This document shows, in pieces, positions 34,206 to 47,032 of a stretch of DNA of 64,000 nt; the first letter of the stretch is position 1, and every line of letters begins with the position of its first letter. The stretch lies in contig JALECJ010000003.1 of the NCBI GenBank assembly GCA_023515745.1, positions 712,478 to 776,477 on the forward strand, in the 5' to 3' direction. The DNA is from Amoeboaphelidium protococcarum. Lineage: Eukaryota > Aphelidiomycota > Aphelidea. The position numbers and the translations under genes are program-made. A model generated the notes under the pieces. That model did not search any database. It was given only the letters and a program-made list of their open reading frames with translations, and was not told where the DNA came from.

Positions 34206-36704
34206 TCAATCGTCTTCTTCATCACTAAAGCATAAAACGCGTTTTCCCTTTACCAAATTTTACTGAGGACTTTCAGAACGTTACTCTTGCTAATCCACAG
34301 TGTCCACTTACTAAGATGAGACATTAGAGTTGTCAACACGGGCGCCAGTGACTCTCTCGGTCGCGTCTTCACCTTCTTAATTCTAATAATTATCTAATGG
34401 AGACGCATCGATATCGTCAGATGAAACACCAACATCAGAAACTGAATCCTCTTCGCCTGAAAATTGGTCATCTCCAGTTATAATCTCAGTCTCTTTAACA
34501 GCTTTACTTTGGACTTTCTTTACCTTTTCAACATGTTCATGATAGATACCATTCTAAATACGGTCAATATCGCGCTAAATCTTTGGATAAAACAACTCAA
34601 TAAATAGCAGAGGATAATCCTTGATCTTGCCTAGAAAGACACTGGTGAAGTAGCGAATCAATTCCACCAACTCTTTGTATTCAGTCTTTACACGCATCAA
34701 GTCGTTTCGATCTTTCATGATTGATTCAAAAACCATAACCACATCTATTCTAAACAATAGAGGATGCAACTATCTTTTATAAAATATTCTATGCAGCATT
34801 GAAACAATATAATGAATATAAGTTCCGGAGAGCGAGTGATGACTTTTCAGTAACTGGACATAGTTATTCACGGTGTGTTCATGACAATATTCCGATTCAA
34901 ACTATGCAAACTCAAAAGGAAGCTCTCTGATAGACGGCTTCTTAATCTTGGCGACATCAGAGGCACTGGCATCATCGTCCTTCTTTCGGCGCTTAATCTT
35001 CTTGACGATAACTAGATCTTAGTCCTACGAAAACTTTTCAACAGACTTGACCAACAGGTGATTCGCTCTCACTGCAGATTTCAAAAACTCAATTTCCTGC
35101 CACTGAGGTTTAGTTACACAGCCAGTGACCTCTTTGAGATGATCAATCCTAGTGAAAAGATTAGACAGTACAGACTCTGCAACCTTGATGTCATCATTAT
35201 TATCAGAGTACATCATCAAATCGACGACATTCATGATTTAATAAAACGTATCCAAACAGCAGCAAGCCATGTCTAATTTCTTTCCATCGACGTATCTATT
35301 TAATAGCTTAATAACAAGCAAAATGGTCGGAACATCCAATACATCGGCAACACAATTGAACGTAATTTTCTCACTGTGAGGAATTTACAACAGCATCGAC
35401 AGATATTAAATGGTAAATGACATTACTTGAAAAAACTTTTGCCTGTCAGAGTCTTGAATATCATCTCGCTCACGAATTATAGACTTTTTCAGAAACTCTG
35501 ACAGAATATTGAATGGGCCAGTGAGAAATCCTTCCATGAACACGTTTAAAGACACGCGAACTTCAGCAGTACATTGAGTCCATTTCTCTTCTTAATTCGC
35601 AACACTAGTCACAGCAGACTTCTTCTTTCTGCTCTGCCTATTCCCTTTCTTATTCTTATCGAGTAAATTTTATAAATTAGCGAGATCAGGCTTATCGACT
35701 AGATGACGCGATTAGTTCAGGGTCACCACAAAGTTACCTTTAAAGTTAGGAGGACGCCCACCAAGAGTTTATGGCTTTTGAGAATTGGCGAGGGTAAGCT
35801 TGGTGCCATTATTATTATTAGAAGCATTTAGGAATTCATTAAAAACACTAGTCTTGGCATCCGGATCCACGATCAAATCTGATAATCTCCAACTGGGCAG
35901 GTATAGCAAAGACCAAACCAAATCCAATAGAAGAATATCTAAATACGAGCCCAACTTGGTATCTTCCAGAGAACCGATAAGAGTATTTAGAATCAGCATG
36001 AAATGGTTCTAATCAAGAGCTTTTATAAATTTCTAATGCATCTTTTCAAAGCCAGTCTCTTCCTGAATCACCAACAGATTCCTGATCAGAGTGAGTATCA
36101 TTCGAACACCATCCAGACTAACTTGCTTAATTGTCCCTTCATTCATTAGTGAGATCTCATTATCGGCCTGAGAATCAGCAACACTATTAGAACATTCTTC
36201 AAGCAATGAAATTAGCCGATCGCTGAGTATAGTGAGGAGAGCATTGTCCGTGAAAAGAGACTTGTACTAGATCAAGTGTTGTTTCTACTCCACAACGAAC
36301 GCCAAACTCTTCGTCGCTGTTTCGCGTTGCGTCTGTCGACCGCCCACAACAGCAAGTTCGTTCTACTCACCAGAAGAAGAGGATAAAACAGATGATAGAG
36401 GCCAAGTGAGAGGCACCATGATTTCAATGCATAACTGCCGCAGATGAGGATGATCAATGAATATAGGAATCAGGTCGGTTTTCATAAAATTCCATTCACC
36501 CAATTTCCGTACCAGGAAGCCTTCTTCAGTCTTGTCATCCCAGCGGAGCAACTTTTTAATATCCTTCAAACACTCTTTACTCTCAGCGCCGAGGACATAC
36601 TTTTGCACCCGCTTCATTGGATTCACTGGGTCCAGCATCACCTCATACCCACCCACTGCATTACACAGCCGACTCAAATGTTCTTCCAAGTCGTACTCTT
36701 CCAT
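34206..36704 (-). CDS. TOF1: TIMELESS / Tof1 / Swi1 replication fork protection protein
   Basis: One exon, 832 residues. The N-terminal TIMELESS domain is recognisable from EEHLSRLCNAVGGYEVMLD, followed by DLRKL-type helices (KLGEWNFMKTDLIPIFIDHP, VLIQEETG region, ILNTLIGSLEDTKLG). Later landmarks are the conserved YIHYIVSMLHRIFY and LLFRIDVVMVFESIMKD blocks. An acidic, Ser-rich tail ends CFSDEEDD. TIMELESS with Tipin/Csm3 rides with the replisome and passes stalled-fork signals to ATR, which is encoded 3 kb away here. Human and yeast homologues are about 1200 residues, so this is a shortened version without the distal C-terminal part. Two ACGCGT boxes lie about 105-126 bp upstream of the start. 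Confidence 0.88.
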
Positions 36705-36808
36705 GATTTTGAGCGTACACAGTAGTTATGAGAATTGAGATATTCGATAGTGAACGAGTGTATGAAATGAAGGTGCGTTTAAAGAGCGAGAGAGAAGATT
36801 CTGAAACA

Positions 36809-36830
36809 ACGCGTCTCGTTCTGAACGCGT
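36809..36830. promoter_or_regulatory. Two ACGCGT boxes upstream of TIMELESS
   Basis: ACGCGT occurs at 36809-36814 and 36825-36830 (16-bp spacing), 105-126 bp upstream of the TIMELESS start codon, with TGAAAC just ahead of the first. Paired MCB cores are typical of fungal S-phase gene promoters. Function is inferred. Confidence 0.5.
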
Positions 36831-36907
36831 CGCAGTTTGAAATGATAAGGGGGGATGTATAAAAGAGGACAGCAAACCTTATGACACTCAGTATTTGTTA
36901 TTATTAC

Positions 36908-38050
36908 TCATTGCTGGCTATCCATAATTATCTCTTCAACGTTCTCATCATCAGTGGAGTCTTTGACTGCACCGATTGAGGAAGAGCCATCTTTGATCTC
37001 TTCAATAAGAGGCTGTACAATTGAACCGCCTGATTACTTTCCACCACCAGCTGCTTGAGACGTTGATGCCTTCTCCGGTGATGACTATTTACTCTTTTTG
37101 CCCTTCTTGCTCATCTTCTTTGACTACTTCTTGTACTTCTCGATATGCATCTTCTCATAGTTGATACCTGACCAACCATAGAGGGGAATAAATGAATCAA
37201 TGACACCAACATCTGCAAACAGATTAGGAAATATCCATAGTCCAGGCCGAGTCCAAGGTATTGCCAGCGATATAACATAAATTATAAATCGAATGATCGC
37301 AATCACCAAGAGGGCCACTATAAATCCAACACCGGTCATAGACAAGTACCAGACGGAGATACGCAAAGAGTGCGGCCACAATGGGAACATCACTAGAACC
37401 AAGACCAAGAGCAAAAATAAACCACTCTTTACGCTTTGCAAAGTCTTGACATGAGGTGGATCATACTGCCAAACATATAAACTAGAGCTATCCGCGGTGA
37501 ACGTCTAATTCTAACTAATCTCCAACACTTTCATTCCATTGACTTTCTTATCTCGCACCTTCTCGGACTCTTCATCGCGCACAGTGGACACTCTGAAGAT
37601 GAAGTTGTTCTCCATCAGAGATCGTACCACCTCTGCAGCTTCATCTTTACTACCATATACTCTGAGCACAGAATCGCTGTCATCAGTCTTTTTGTATCCA
37701 CCACTGCCCTTTCGCTCCACAAACTAAGTATACTCTGGAGTCATCATGGCATTCACCGCCTTCTCTCCTTTAAAGTATTCAACTCTTAGACCGCTCAAAA
37801 TACCTTCTCTCACCTTGAGAACTTTAGGTCCGCCATTGCCAAGACCGAATATGTAAGTTCCATTAAAGATATTAGTCAGGAAACCAGAAACTTGCTTCAA
37901 CACCTTGCCAAAGCTTCCAGTTTCCTGAGAGATGACAGCCTTGGTGGTGTAAGATCTCAAGAAAGTGGCCACCAATTACAAATCTTTAGATGACGCAGAC
38001 GGATCAATTTCAGTGCCATCCTCATGAGTACGTCTAATTAACAGCGACAT
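36908..38050 (-). CDS. SEC62: SEC62, ER protein translocation subunit
   Basis: One exon, 380 residues, ATG 38050 to TGA 36910-36908. The cytosolic N-terminus includes EYFKGEKAVNAM and, after a Lys-rich stretch, a winged-helix-like region (DEAAEVVRSLMENNFIFRVS). The hallmark YVWQYDPPHVKT and two membrane segments follow (SGLFLLLVLVLVMFPLWP and SMTGVGFIVALLVIAIIRFI) with the expected short lumenal hairpin. The C-terminal tail has WIFPNLFADVGVIDSFIPLY, typical of SEC62, then a Lys-rich and an acidic end. SEC62 with SEC61 and SEC63 drives post-translational import into the ER. No intron. Confidence 0.93.
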
Positions 38051-38519
38051 GTTTCTATAAAGTTCGTACTATATCGAGCTGTTTTGTGAAAATCTTACTC
38101 GCTCACGGAATAAGGAGGGAGGGACGAGAGCAAGAACGCCTTTAGAATGAAGGTTTAAGTTGAAGGAACGATTTCCTCGTTTAAATCTCGCTTCATTGTC
38201 TGCCTGAATTAGCAAAAAGATTGTCTTGAATCGGTCTTGATAAAGAATACTCAAAACAAATTGCATTTTAATTAAGTACTGTTAGTCTCGCGGTAATTTG
38301 CACCAGAAGAGTGGTACTAAGTTCGAATGCGTTGGACGGAACATAAAAGTCACTCGTTTAGAAAGGCGATCATCTTGTGCAGGATGGCTTTGCTTAGATG
38401 AGATTGCGCGTCTTTTGATTCAGCTGTGTGTAATTTTACTCTCCTCTGACTGCTTCGACGATCAACAACAGAAGATCAACTTATGTAAAGCATTAATAAC
38501 TATCAAAACTAATTTAATT
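38051..38519. promoter_or_regulatory. SEC62 upstream region / PGAP3 3' flank
   Basis: 469 bp between two minus-strand genes. No coding frame with family-like content, no ACGCGT, and no tRNA; a GTTCGAATGC string near 38322 resembles a T-loop, but its flanks do not pair. Confidence 0.4.
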
Positions 38520-39479
38520 TCATTTCATTTTACCAGAGAGTATAACTTCATTGTTAAGTAAATAATCAGCATCTAGTATGTAAAACTTGTGAATATGAAG
38601 AGACACGATGCCAGTTACAAGATGCCATAGTGAGTGCGCATCAAACACAAACCAGAGTGGAGAAAAGTCGAATACTTCCAACAACATACCAAGCATTACA
38701 ATCATGATAAGAATCAACAGAAATCGCGCGTGAAAATGCTTCCACTTTAGTAATATCCAAACTATCCATATGAAATTATGAGCTAATCCAACTGATACGC
38801 CGGCAATCATGTTGTAAGTATAATCGAATCGCTCTCTATTGGTCAGATACATAATGTGACATGTGTAGAAGAGTACAGATATAAATGCTGACATACCGGC
38901 AATCCTCTTCCATTGAGACCGCTTAAATTCAAAAGACATTCGAACCGTTGCGTAGAACATTCCATAAACAATGGACAACATTGCGGCAAAGTAGTCCATC
39001 CTCTCGGTCCACGGCATATCTTTGTAATGGAATACAGATGACCATACCCAGGCATTCATCTGAGTGATAAACAGAATCAACAAGGGCATTTTCAACTTGA
39101 ATTTTGATGATACTCGTCGCTGTACCTTCAAGAGCCCGCGACTCTGACCATACAAATTTAACAGACTGAACAGCACTGACGCTGGTTCTTAGAGTCCAAA
39201 TATCCTTTTGAATGGCCATTTTCCGTAATACTGCTCAACTCTCTCTCCACTCTTAACATTATCATTAACCATCTTGAACATGCAGTCGTATTTGCATTTA
39301 TCTAAACAGCTATACCGAAACAGAGATTCTACTTCATCGATAGGACAAGCGCAAGACTTCAAACATGCTTGATAATTGATATCACGGTCGCCGGTTGAAC
39401 TTTATATTCTATATACAAAGCAAGCCAAAGCGATAACAAGCGTAATTGTAAATTACCGATCCGCATAATGTAGTAGCAT
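38520..39479 (-). CDS. PER1: PGAP3 / PER1 GPI-anchor lipid remodelling enzyme
   Basis: One exon, 319 residues (human PGAP3 is 320). The N-terminal signal-like helix is FTITLVIALACFVY. The Cys-rich lumenal domain reads CLKSCACPIDEVESLFRYSC and then CKYDCMFKMV, with YYGKWPFKRIFGLQEPASVLF, the family hallmark. Several membrane helices follow, with NAWVWSSVFHYKDMPWTERM, the conserved HxxD region, and FDYTYNMIAGVSVGL. Near the C-terminus DAHSLWHLVTG is the conserved late motif. PGAP3 removes the sn-2 acyl chain during GPI fatty-acid remodelling in the Golgi or ER. A start in a different frame at 39467 leads only to a short dead end. Presence of this gene supports GPI-anchored surface proteins such as the one at 5188. 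Confidence 0.93.
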
Positions 39480-39783
39480 CTTATTCTCCTTATTTCAAAC
39501 CCAAACGTCAAAGAATTGAATTGCGGGAAACTTTCATTCGCTCGCTCTCTGTTACTAAACCGAGGATCAAACGGCATAGAGAGACGACCGTAAAACTAAA
39601 CGAAGAGAGCGCGCGTTCTATAGTCAGTCGTCGTTATGTTTTCAGGTCAAGTGGTGGAACTCATCGCCACAAAGAAGCAATTTTGTTTCAGACAAGATTT
39701 AAAATCACTCGTCTGCACTCTTTCGTTGCATCTGCGATTTCTCTTTCACCGCGAAGCTGCATTAGGATTGACATCTCTTAGTA
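39480..39783. promoter_or_regulatory. Divergent promoter region, PGAP3 / ATR
   Basis: 304 bp between divergent start codons, with CGCTCGCTCTC and GAGAGAGCGCGCG pieces but no exact ACGCGT. No ORF. Confidence 0.4.
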
Positions 39784-42700
39784 ATGACAATACGTAATTT
39801 GAACATTAAGAGTCTGGTGAACTTTGCCAAGTAGTCAAACAATGAACAAGGGTTCAGATGCTTATTCATTGCCTTGGTACTGGAGTATATTTAACGTGAG
39901 CAGACCAGAAGTGATGGTAATGATGATGCTGGCACCTCGCACAATCTTCTTGTTGAGTTTTGTACTGAACTGTCTCACGTGGTGCTTCCAGTATTGAATG
40001 ATGTGCAGTTATGCAATGAAATACTTTAGCAGTCGCAGCAAGAACTTCCGTCATTGAGTGAGCCGTTATATGAGGGCTTTCTTCTAAAATTGATCGCGTT
40101 TCAAGACGTGAAACTGCTTCAGGTTCTACTGGAATTCTTTCTCTCCACTGATCTACCGGCATGCTTATATGGGCTTTAACTTTGCGGTCGTAATGACTGT
40201 ATTAATGCGCAATTGTTTCATCTGTCACCTCAACTGCGGCCTTATTTGCAGTAATCAGTACCTTTGTAATTGAAGTTACTGGAGTGTTCATTAATTTTGG
40301 AATCTTAGAATAGTTTGGAGTCTATTTAGTACTTGATTGAACGCGATTTATGGCTTATAGATACTTATCTGATGGTGGAGATGCTTCTGAATTCCTTATG
40401 TGATCCTGCTTTATTCAAGTTAATATCTCAAGTAATTTCGATGCTTGGCGCTCTGAATCTACATATCGATGGTGAGTAGTGTGTGGAGATACTGGACATA
40501 GTGCTTGAGTAAGAGTTTCCTCCATAAAATCTTTGTGATCATTTAGTATATTCAATTGCTATTTAGAAAGTGAATCTTGACATCAACCAGGTGAAAAGAT
40601 TTACATCCTTCTGCAAAGATGCAAGTGTATTGTAAAAGTTTGTTGAAGCCTATTACTATGATATACTGGTGATAAATTCTAATACTGTGACTGGGCAAAA
40701 GCGGAAACGGCCGGATTTGTCTATGAGTCTTATAGCCTGTATACTGTCTTTTTGCAATGATGATGAGAAGAGCTAATGGGAAGAGTAACTTTAAGATGGT
40801 CTTATGGAATAGGTTGACTAGATGAAGCTGCATGACTTGGATGCTATCTGCTTCATTCTTCTGAAATCGGACGTTAATATCTCTGACAAGTTGACGGAGG
40901 TGTTATATTTAAAGATATCTCATTTGATATCAATGTGCACAACTGAGTCTCATTAATATGCAACGCTTTTCTTGGCTCTTCTTGGATCTAAGGCTATGAT
41001 TTAGAATGCATTATCTGATCATGTTCCTGCTGAAGTTCGATTAATTTTTATCAATCATTTGAAAAAGAGATTTCATGTTGATTATTCTGATTATAAAGCA
41101 GAATCAGAATACGTATTATGTGCTCTTGCTGGTTCTTTGTCTTTCAAGATTCGGGAGCAGGATTCAATATTGTGGTAGTGCGCAGTTTGTGATGGTGACG
41201 GTGATAATATTTAGTTGCTTGCACTCTCTGAGACTTAAAAGCTTCAGATTATTTCATCATGTTAACATGAGCTGTTTTAAAGATCTTTAAAGCATTGGGC
41301 TGAATGGACCGTTGAAGATTTGTTGAAGATTGCTAGTTCTAGCGTATAAAATGGTAAGGCACATCATCGGTTTATATTGAAAGCTCTTGCAACGATTTCT
41401 TTGAGGTCTGCGGGACCGGCTGTCACAGGTGCTGTGGAGTTATGCAAAAGCTAGCCAAGTTCTGAAAAGACCCTACTTTTATACCGATTCTTTCAAAATC
41501 TGAACTTGGGTCAAGTTCTTAATTAATCCGACTGGATTTAGTGGCTTGCTTCGTTCGGTACTATCAATTCTGTCGATGATTGCTTGTTAATGTCCGCTTT
41601 TGATACGCTAAGTAGTAATTATGATCAATTGCTGATGGCATTGCCGCCTGTATTTGTCAAGATGTTGACAGCTAGGGAGGATAACGAGATGGCCATACGC
41701 TATTTTCTGGATGCTTTTCTGTATCATCATCAGTTGGATGAACGTGCTCTTAACATGCCATTTCTGTGTGCCCAGCTTGTTTTTATGAGACATGGGAATT
41801 CCTTGAATAAGTTGGTTGCAATTATGTCCAGAGGAAGCGTGGTGTAATTTCTTGGAGCATATATGCCTGATATTCTGGCTTATATCTTTACTCGTGTACA
41901 GGATGATAGTCGATAGAAAGCTCTGCGATTCTTCGAGGAGTGTATCAACTCCTCCACATCTGAGACGTAAATATCTCTTTCTGATATAGTCAGACCATAT
42001 TTTTAGCAAATGGTGTCGAGAATCTGTTGGTATTTATGTGATCAAGATGCTGTTGTTGCAGCCGCTGCACTGGATCAACTGAAGGCTGTGGTGCATATGG
42101 TCGCACCTAATGTAACTGACTATACGATTAAATTGACCGAGTGTTTGCTTGCGCTAATCTTTCATTTGGCAGTGTCTGTTGTGCAAAACCAGCATGTATC
42201 AAGATAATGTAAATTACAGTCCATCAGTTCGTTTGCAAAGTTCTTGAGACTTTTGGCGGGTAAAATTGATACCTATTCTCTGCAATTGTTTAATCTAGTT
42301 GACTAATGTAAAAAGCACGGATTTGATACTAGCTCTATATGGGAGTCTCTTATTGACGGCTTCAGCTGCGATTTGTGCCGCGAGAACGTTTGCCAGCTGC
42401 TTTGTGGATATTTGAATCTTCCCCTAGGTACTGATGGCAGATTATCACCTGGTTAAAAGACGTATCTGGATCTTCTTTTTAACAAAGCTTCTATTTAAAG
42501 TAGCAAGACCGGTTCGTATATAGTGTAAAATGTTATGAAACTACGTGGCGAGTATGGAGAACTAACGTCTAATTTTTCCAATGATGGGACTCTGTATGAT
42601 GATGTTTTCAGTATAATTGACGCGTAACATAAGAACGTGACCGCCACAGTATTGCAGTTGCTTTCGCGTGAGGTAGTAAGTATGAACTTAGTGCGGTATG

Positions 42701-45700
42701 TGGATACGACTGAGCTTGCATCAAGACTTGTGCATTTGACAAAAAAATTTCGCTGGTCGGATGACGACCTGGTGGTTAACTCTATTCTCAGACATGCTAT
42801 TTCTATGCTCAATGTATTGGATTATCGGCAGAATGTTCAAGCTTTGGAGACGAGCAAGTCGTAGAATTTCATATAAGTGCACATACTTGCGGATTAGGAG
42901 AATGCAAAGTAAGTTGTGCGATATATTATGACAATTATAACGTCATTCTTGATACCGCCTTTGACTTCTGCTCGCGACAGCAAAACTAATGATCGTTATT
43001 CATTCGTGATTCAAGAGCTGCTGTCTGCTACGGGCTTTAAGAATATTCAGTAAATATAGTCGCCGAGTAATACATCAATTATATCTCATGTCTGGAGGAG
43101 TTTGAGTCATAAGGAATCGGAGATACTTTTACCGCTGCTGTCCTCGTAATATCATATGCAGTTAAGTAGCACTTAGGTTGACCTGTCGGAGTATGTCCTT
43201 GAAAGTGTTAAATCGTATGCTGATTTCGTTCGTGTAATGGTGAACACGCTTATCAATATCTTGACTTCGTCTCTATTGAGGCGCATTTTCTGGCCATTTA
43301 AGGCTCTGTTCACTGCTCATTTTGTTGATGCAGAGATTGCGTTGGCTTTATTATCTAATCTGGCTAGATGTGTTATGACTTAAGGAGTAGCGTATGTCAA
43401 CTTTCTTACTGTTCATTACAAAAGATTTTGTGGTGCAAAGCCTTCACCGATGTCTGCGGACGATTATGCCAAGTGTCTCAAAATGTTGTTTTACGTTTAC
43501 GATTAGATTGTTGGGTTCAGTTTCTCCAGTATGTTTTCTGTTAAGAATGGCGAGCTTGATTAGTGCATTGTAAACTTTATGAATGGTGTTGATGATTCTC
43601 TCATTGTATCTGCTTCTAAGCAGTATAATGACTATTATAGATTATAGAGGCATAGTGAGAAACTACTGCAGGGGAAGCTATAGCCTGATTTGGTGCTGTT
43701 GAACAACTTACTGTCTGCGCAATAGAATCTTGGTTCATCTGATGATGTCTTGTATCTGATACAAAAGTGCAGGGAGAATCATTCTGCTATTCGCGGACGA
43801 TCTGATGTGTCCTAGATGATCATGTGCTACACTGCTCAGTAAGACGTGTAGCTCATCTCTTAGATTGCTAATTCATGCCATTCTGAGTTGAAATAGCCTG
43901 ATATTATCAGACTTAGATTAGCTGCTGAAGATTATGAGGGTGTAAGTAAGATCCAGGATGATGATGTAAGTGATTTTGTTGTTGAAGCAGCTGCTCATTT
44001 ACAGAAATGGGATTTGGGCGAAGACAAGTTCTAGCATAATTAAGCTAATAATGAACGCTTTTAGTTGAGAGGACATTTTATTCGTTTGTTATCCTTATTC
44101 AAAATTGGTCATTAGGAGAAGTTATACTAATAGTTGCAACTGAATGACTTCAATGTGTCGAATAGTCTGTTTAAGTGTAAGAAAGAGGAAACTCCGTTAG
44201 TTCTCTTTGAATCCCGGGTCTTATCGAGATTGTAAAAGCTTATCAAGGCTGAATCTGTCGATTGGAATCAATGCTTTGATGAAGACATGCTGTACTTGTC
44301 TCACCATGGCATTGATACGCTCACCAAGTTAGAGTCTCTCAAGCTTTGGCAACTATGTGCACGGAATCTGAGCCTTGATCGCGAGTTGTAGTCATCTATT
44401 TGCATTTAAAAGTGTAAACTGTTGCGGAAAGCCTATTTGCCATAAGTTGCATTGAAATCGGTATTGTCCATAGATGCTTAAATGCAAAATAGCGGTTTAC
44501 TTCTGGAGTTCGCAAAAGTTCATGTTGCCGTAGGGAAGCCGGATATCGCTATCAATGAGTTAAGACAGTGCATTGCACCTAAATTATCCTAAATAACGAC
44601 TCAGAAGGGATCACAGCCGAATGACCCATTTGGATCACTATGCATGTACCAGACAAAGTTGATGCTCCAGTACTATCCGGAAAATAGTTCTGAAATTCGT
44701 TCCTTACTGGCAGCAGCCAAAAAGTGTCTGCCCAAGTCGGAAAAGTTGCTACATACTTTTGGCTCCTACGAGTTGTCTCTACTTAGTGCATCTAAAGACC
44801 GGTTCGAGCGAGCATTGACTGATTTCCCTAAAGGCAAGTCTTTGAAAAGTCAAGATTCAGAAATTCACTAGTATTTCCACAGAATGGTGGCCAACATGTT
44901 TACTGCTACTCGAGCGTATTGTCTAGCTGCTATTTACGGATCTCAGCATATCTTTGAGTCACTTCCAAATGCTATCTAACTTTGGCTTGACTTTACTGAA
45001 AAATAACAAGTGTTCCTGGGAATTAACGATGCTATATCCAAGACATATCATGAGTTTTATGATCAGTTTCTGACAACAATGATAAGTTTTGTGTAAAGAG
45101 TGCCCGCATACAATTTGTTGGTCAGTCTATCTCAGATTTAGTCTAGGCTGACGCACTCTGATGAAAAAGTTTGGGGGATTCTGAGAGATATGCTGCTCAA
45201 GCTTTTGCGCGAGTTTCCTGATTAGACACTGTGGTAGTTGATAAGCTCTTATAAGTCATCTTCCAAACTGCGGGTTAGCAGAGTATAAGAAGTATTCAAT
45301 TCGTCGAAAGAGCAGTCTACGAAAATCAAGGTATGTTTTGATTTGTGATGATGAGGCTGAAATTTCACAACATTTACTATGTAGAATTGCAAGAGCTTGG
45401 TGGATTTAATCTTCGTCATGGCTTATTCGAAAAAGTTTGACTCTAAATCCAAGTTTAGTATTGCAAAGGAATTCCCAGAGCTGAAGAAATTGTGTCCTAT
45501 CGATCTGGCAATCCCTATACAGTCAGCGCTGACTCCTCTACTACCACCCAAGAATTTCTCGGGAAGCAATTGGCGGCCTTTTTAGGACAACCTGGCGTAT
45601 TTTGACTCTTTTGAAGACGTTGTTGAGTTACTGAACAGTTTAATGAGACCGAGAAAGTTAAAAGTGAGAGGGAGTGATGGCAATCATCATACTCTGCTTT

Positions 45701-46874
45701 GCAAGCCTGGTGATGATTTGAGAAAAGATCACCGCGTCATTGAGCTGTTCGGTGTCATCAACAGTCTATTTGGAAAAGATTCTGATTGTACTCAACGAGA
45801 TTTAGGTAAATCTTTATGTTATGAGCCATTTCCTTATTGCTCAGGATTATTACTTGAAATTGTGTAGGCATCTTGACTTATGCTGCAATTCCTTTGAGTG
45901 AAAGCTGCGGTCTCATTGAATGGGTGGATAATACTTGTACTTTTCGTAAAGCACTCGAGCATTATTACTCCAAGAATTAGCGAAGTGACCTATCGGCTTC
46001 CAAGTACACAAAGTGGAAAGAACTGGGTAAAGGAGCAACTGCACTGACAAAGTACTATAAAGAGACTCTGCTGCCAATGTTCTCACCTGCTGTGTTCTAA
46101 TAGTGGCTTTTCGAACGCTTCGTTGATCCACCGTCCTGGTATCGTGCTCAAAAGAGATGGACTCGCTCTGTGGCTGTGATGTCTATTGTCGGATTCATAT
46201 TTGGTCTCGGCGATCGTCATCTGGAAAACATTTTGGTGCAGGAGACCAGTGGTCAGGTGTTACATGTGGATTTCAACTGCTTGTTTGACAAGGGACTGCT
46301 ACTGGAGTATCCTGAACGGGTCCCTTTCAGGTTAAGTCAGAACGTGGTGGCAGGCTTTGGTTTCTGTGGCGTGAATGGTACATTCAGTAAGTCTTGCGAG
46401 CTGACCATCCAGATGTTACGGAAACACAAAGAGACTATCTTGACAATGTTGAGCACCTTTGTGCATGACCCCCTGATTGAGTGGTCTAGTAGTAGCAGTA
46501 GCAGGAAGGATAAAGCACAGCAGCTGACTGACAACCACTACATGATGGCGAATCGTGTTGTAGGGACAATATAGCGGAAATTGAATGGCTATCTTGGATT
46601 GCTCTATGAATACTAAGAGGCGGAAAAGGTTCACAATAGTGCACATATCAAAGCTGTTGTTGCTTATACTGGTGGAAAGAGTGCGTCTTCCTCATCATCA
46701 TCAACATCCGCGGCCTCCTCCAACAAGAGCCACACTCTGTCTGATGACTAATTCCCGTACAAGTACGATGTTAAAGCATTATCCTCACAGTAACAAGTGA
46801 AAGAGCTCATTTCCATGGCCACTGAAGAAGTTAATCTCGCCAGAATGTGGATAGGCTGGAATGCTTTTATGTGA
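39784..46874 (+). CDS. ATR: ATR / Mec1 checkpoint kinase
   Basis: Exons 39784-45330, 45385-45805 and 45868-46874; introns of 54 nt (removes in-frame TGAs) and 62 nt, both ending TGTAG; 2324 residues (yeast Mec1 2368). A long helical HEAT/FAT region precedes the kinase: LKVRGSDGNHHTLLCKPGDD, LRKDHRVIELFGVI, FGLGDRHLENIL (catalytic D near 2105), HVDFNCLFDKG (ATR-type, not ATM), and the FATC end MWIGWNAFM, matching ATR's GWTPYM. ATR with ATRIP senses RPA-coated single-stranded DNA and activates the replication checkpoint. Long TAG/TAA use throughout (for example SKDLDQQ-type stretches) fits the code. Divergent from PGAP3; converges with CDS1 (158 bp). Confidence 0.96.
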
Positions 46875-47032
46875 TTAGAATGCTAATGTGAACATCGTAT
46901 GTATTTATCGAATGCAATAATTTATTCAGGTCATTGTTATCACACTTTACATAGCAATAATTTTGATACTATAGCATATCACATACCACATGTAGCCATT
47001 ATATACAGTCAATCAGCCAGGCATTCAATCAT

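Noticed and set aside
38315-38345. Possible tRNA (GTTCGAATGC T-loop-like string)
   Set aside because: The flanks do not form T-stem or acceptor pairs. No suppressor-type tRNA-Gln was found in the window.
38843-39219. Alternative minus-strand frames overlapping PGAP3
   Set aside because: They are shadows of the PGAP3 frame, which carries all the family motifs.
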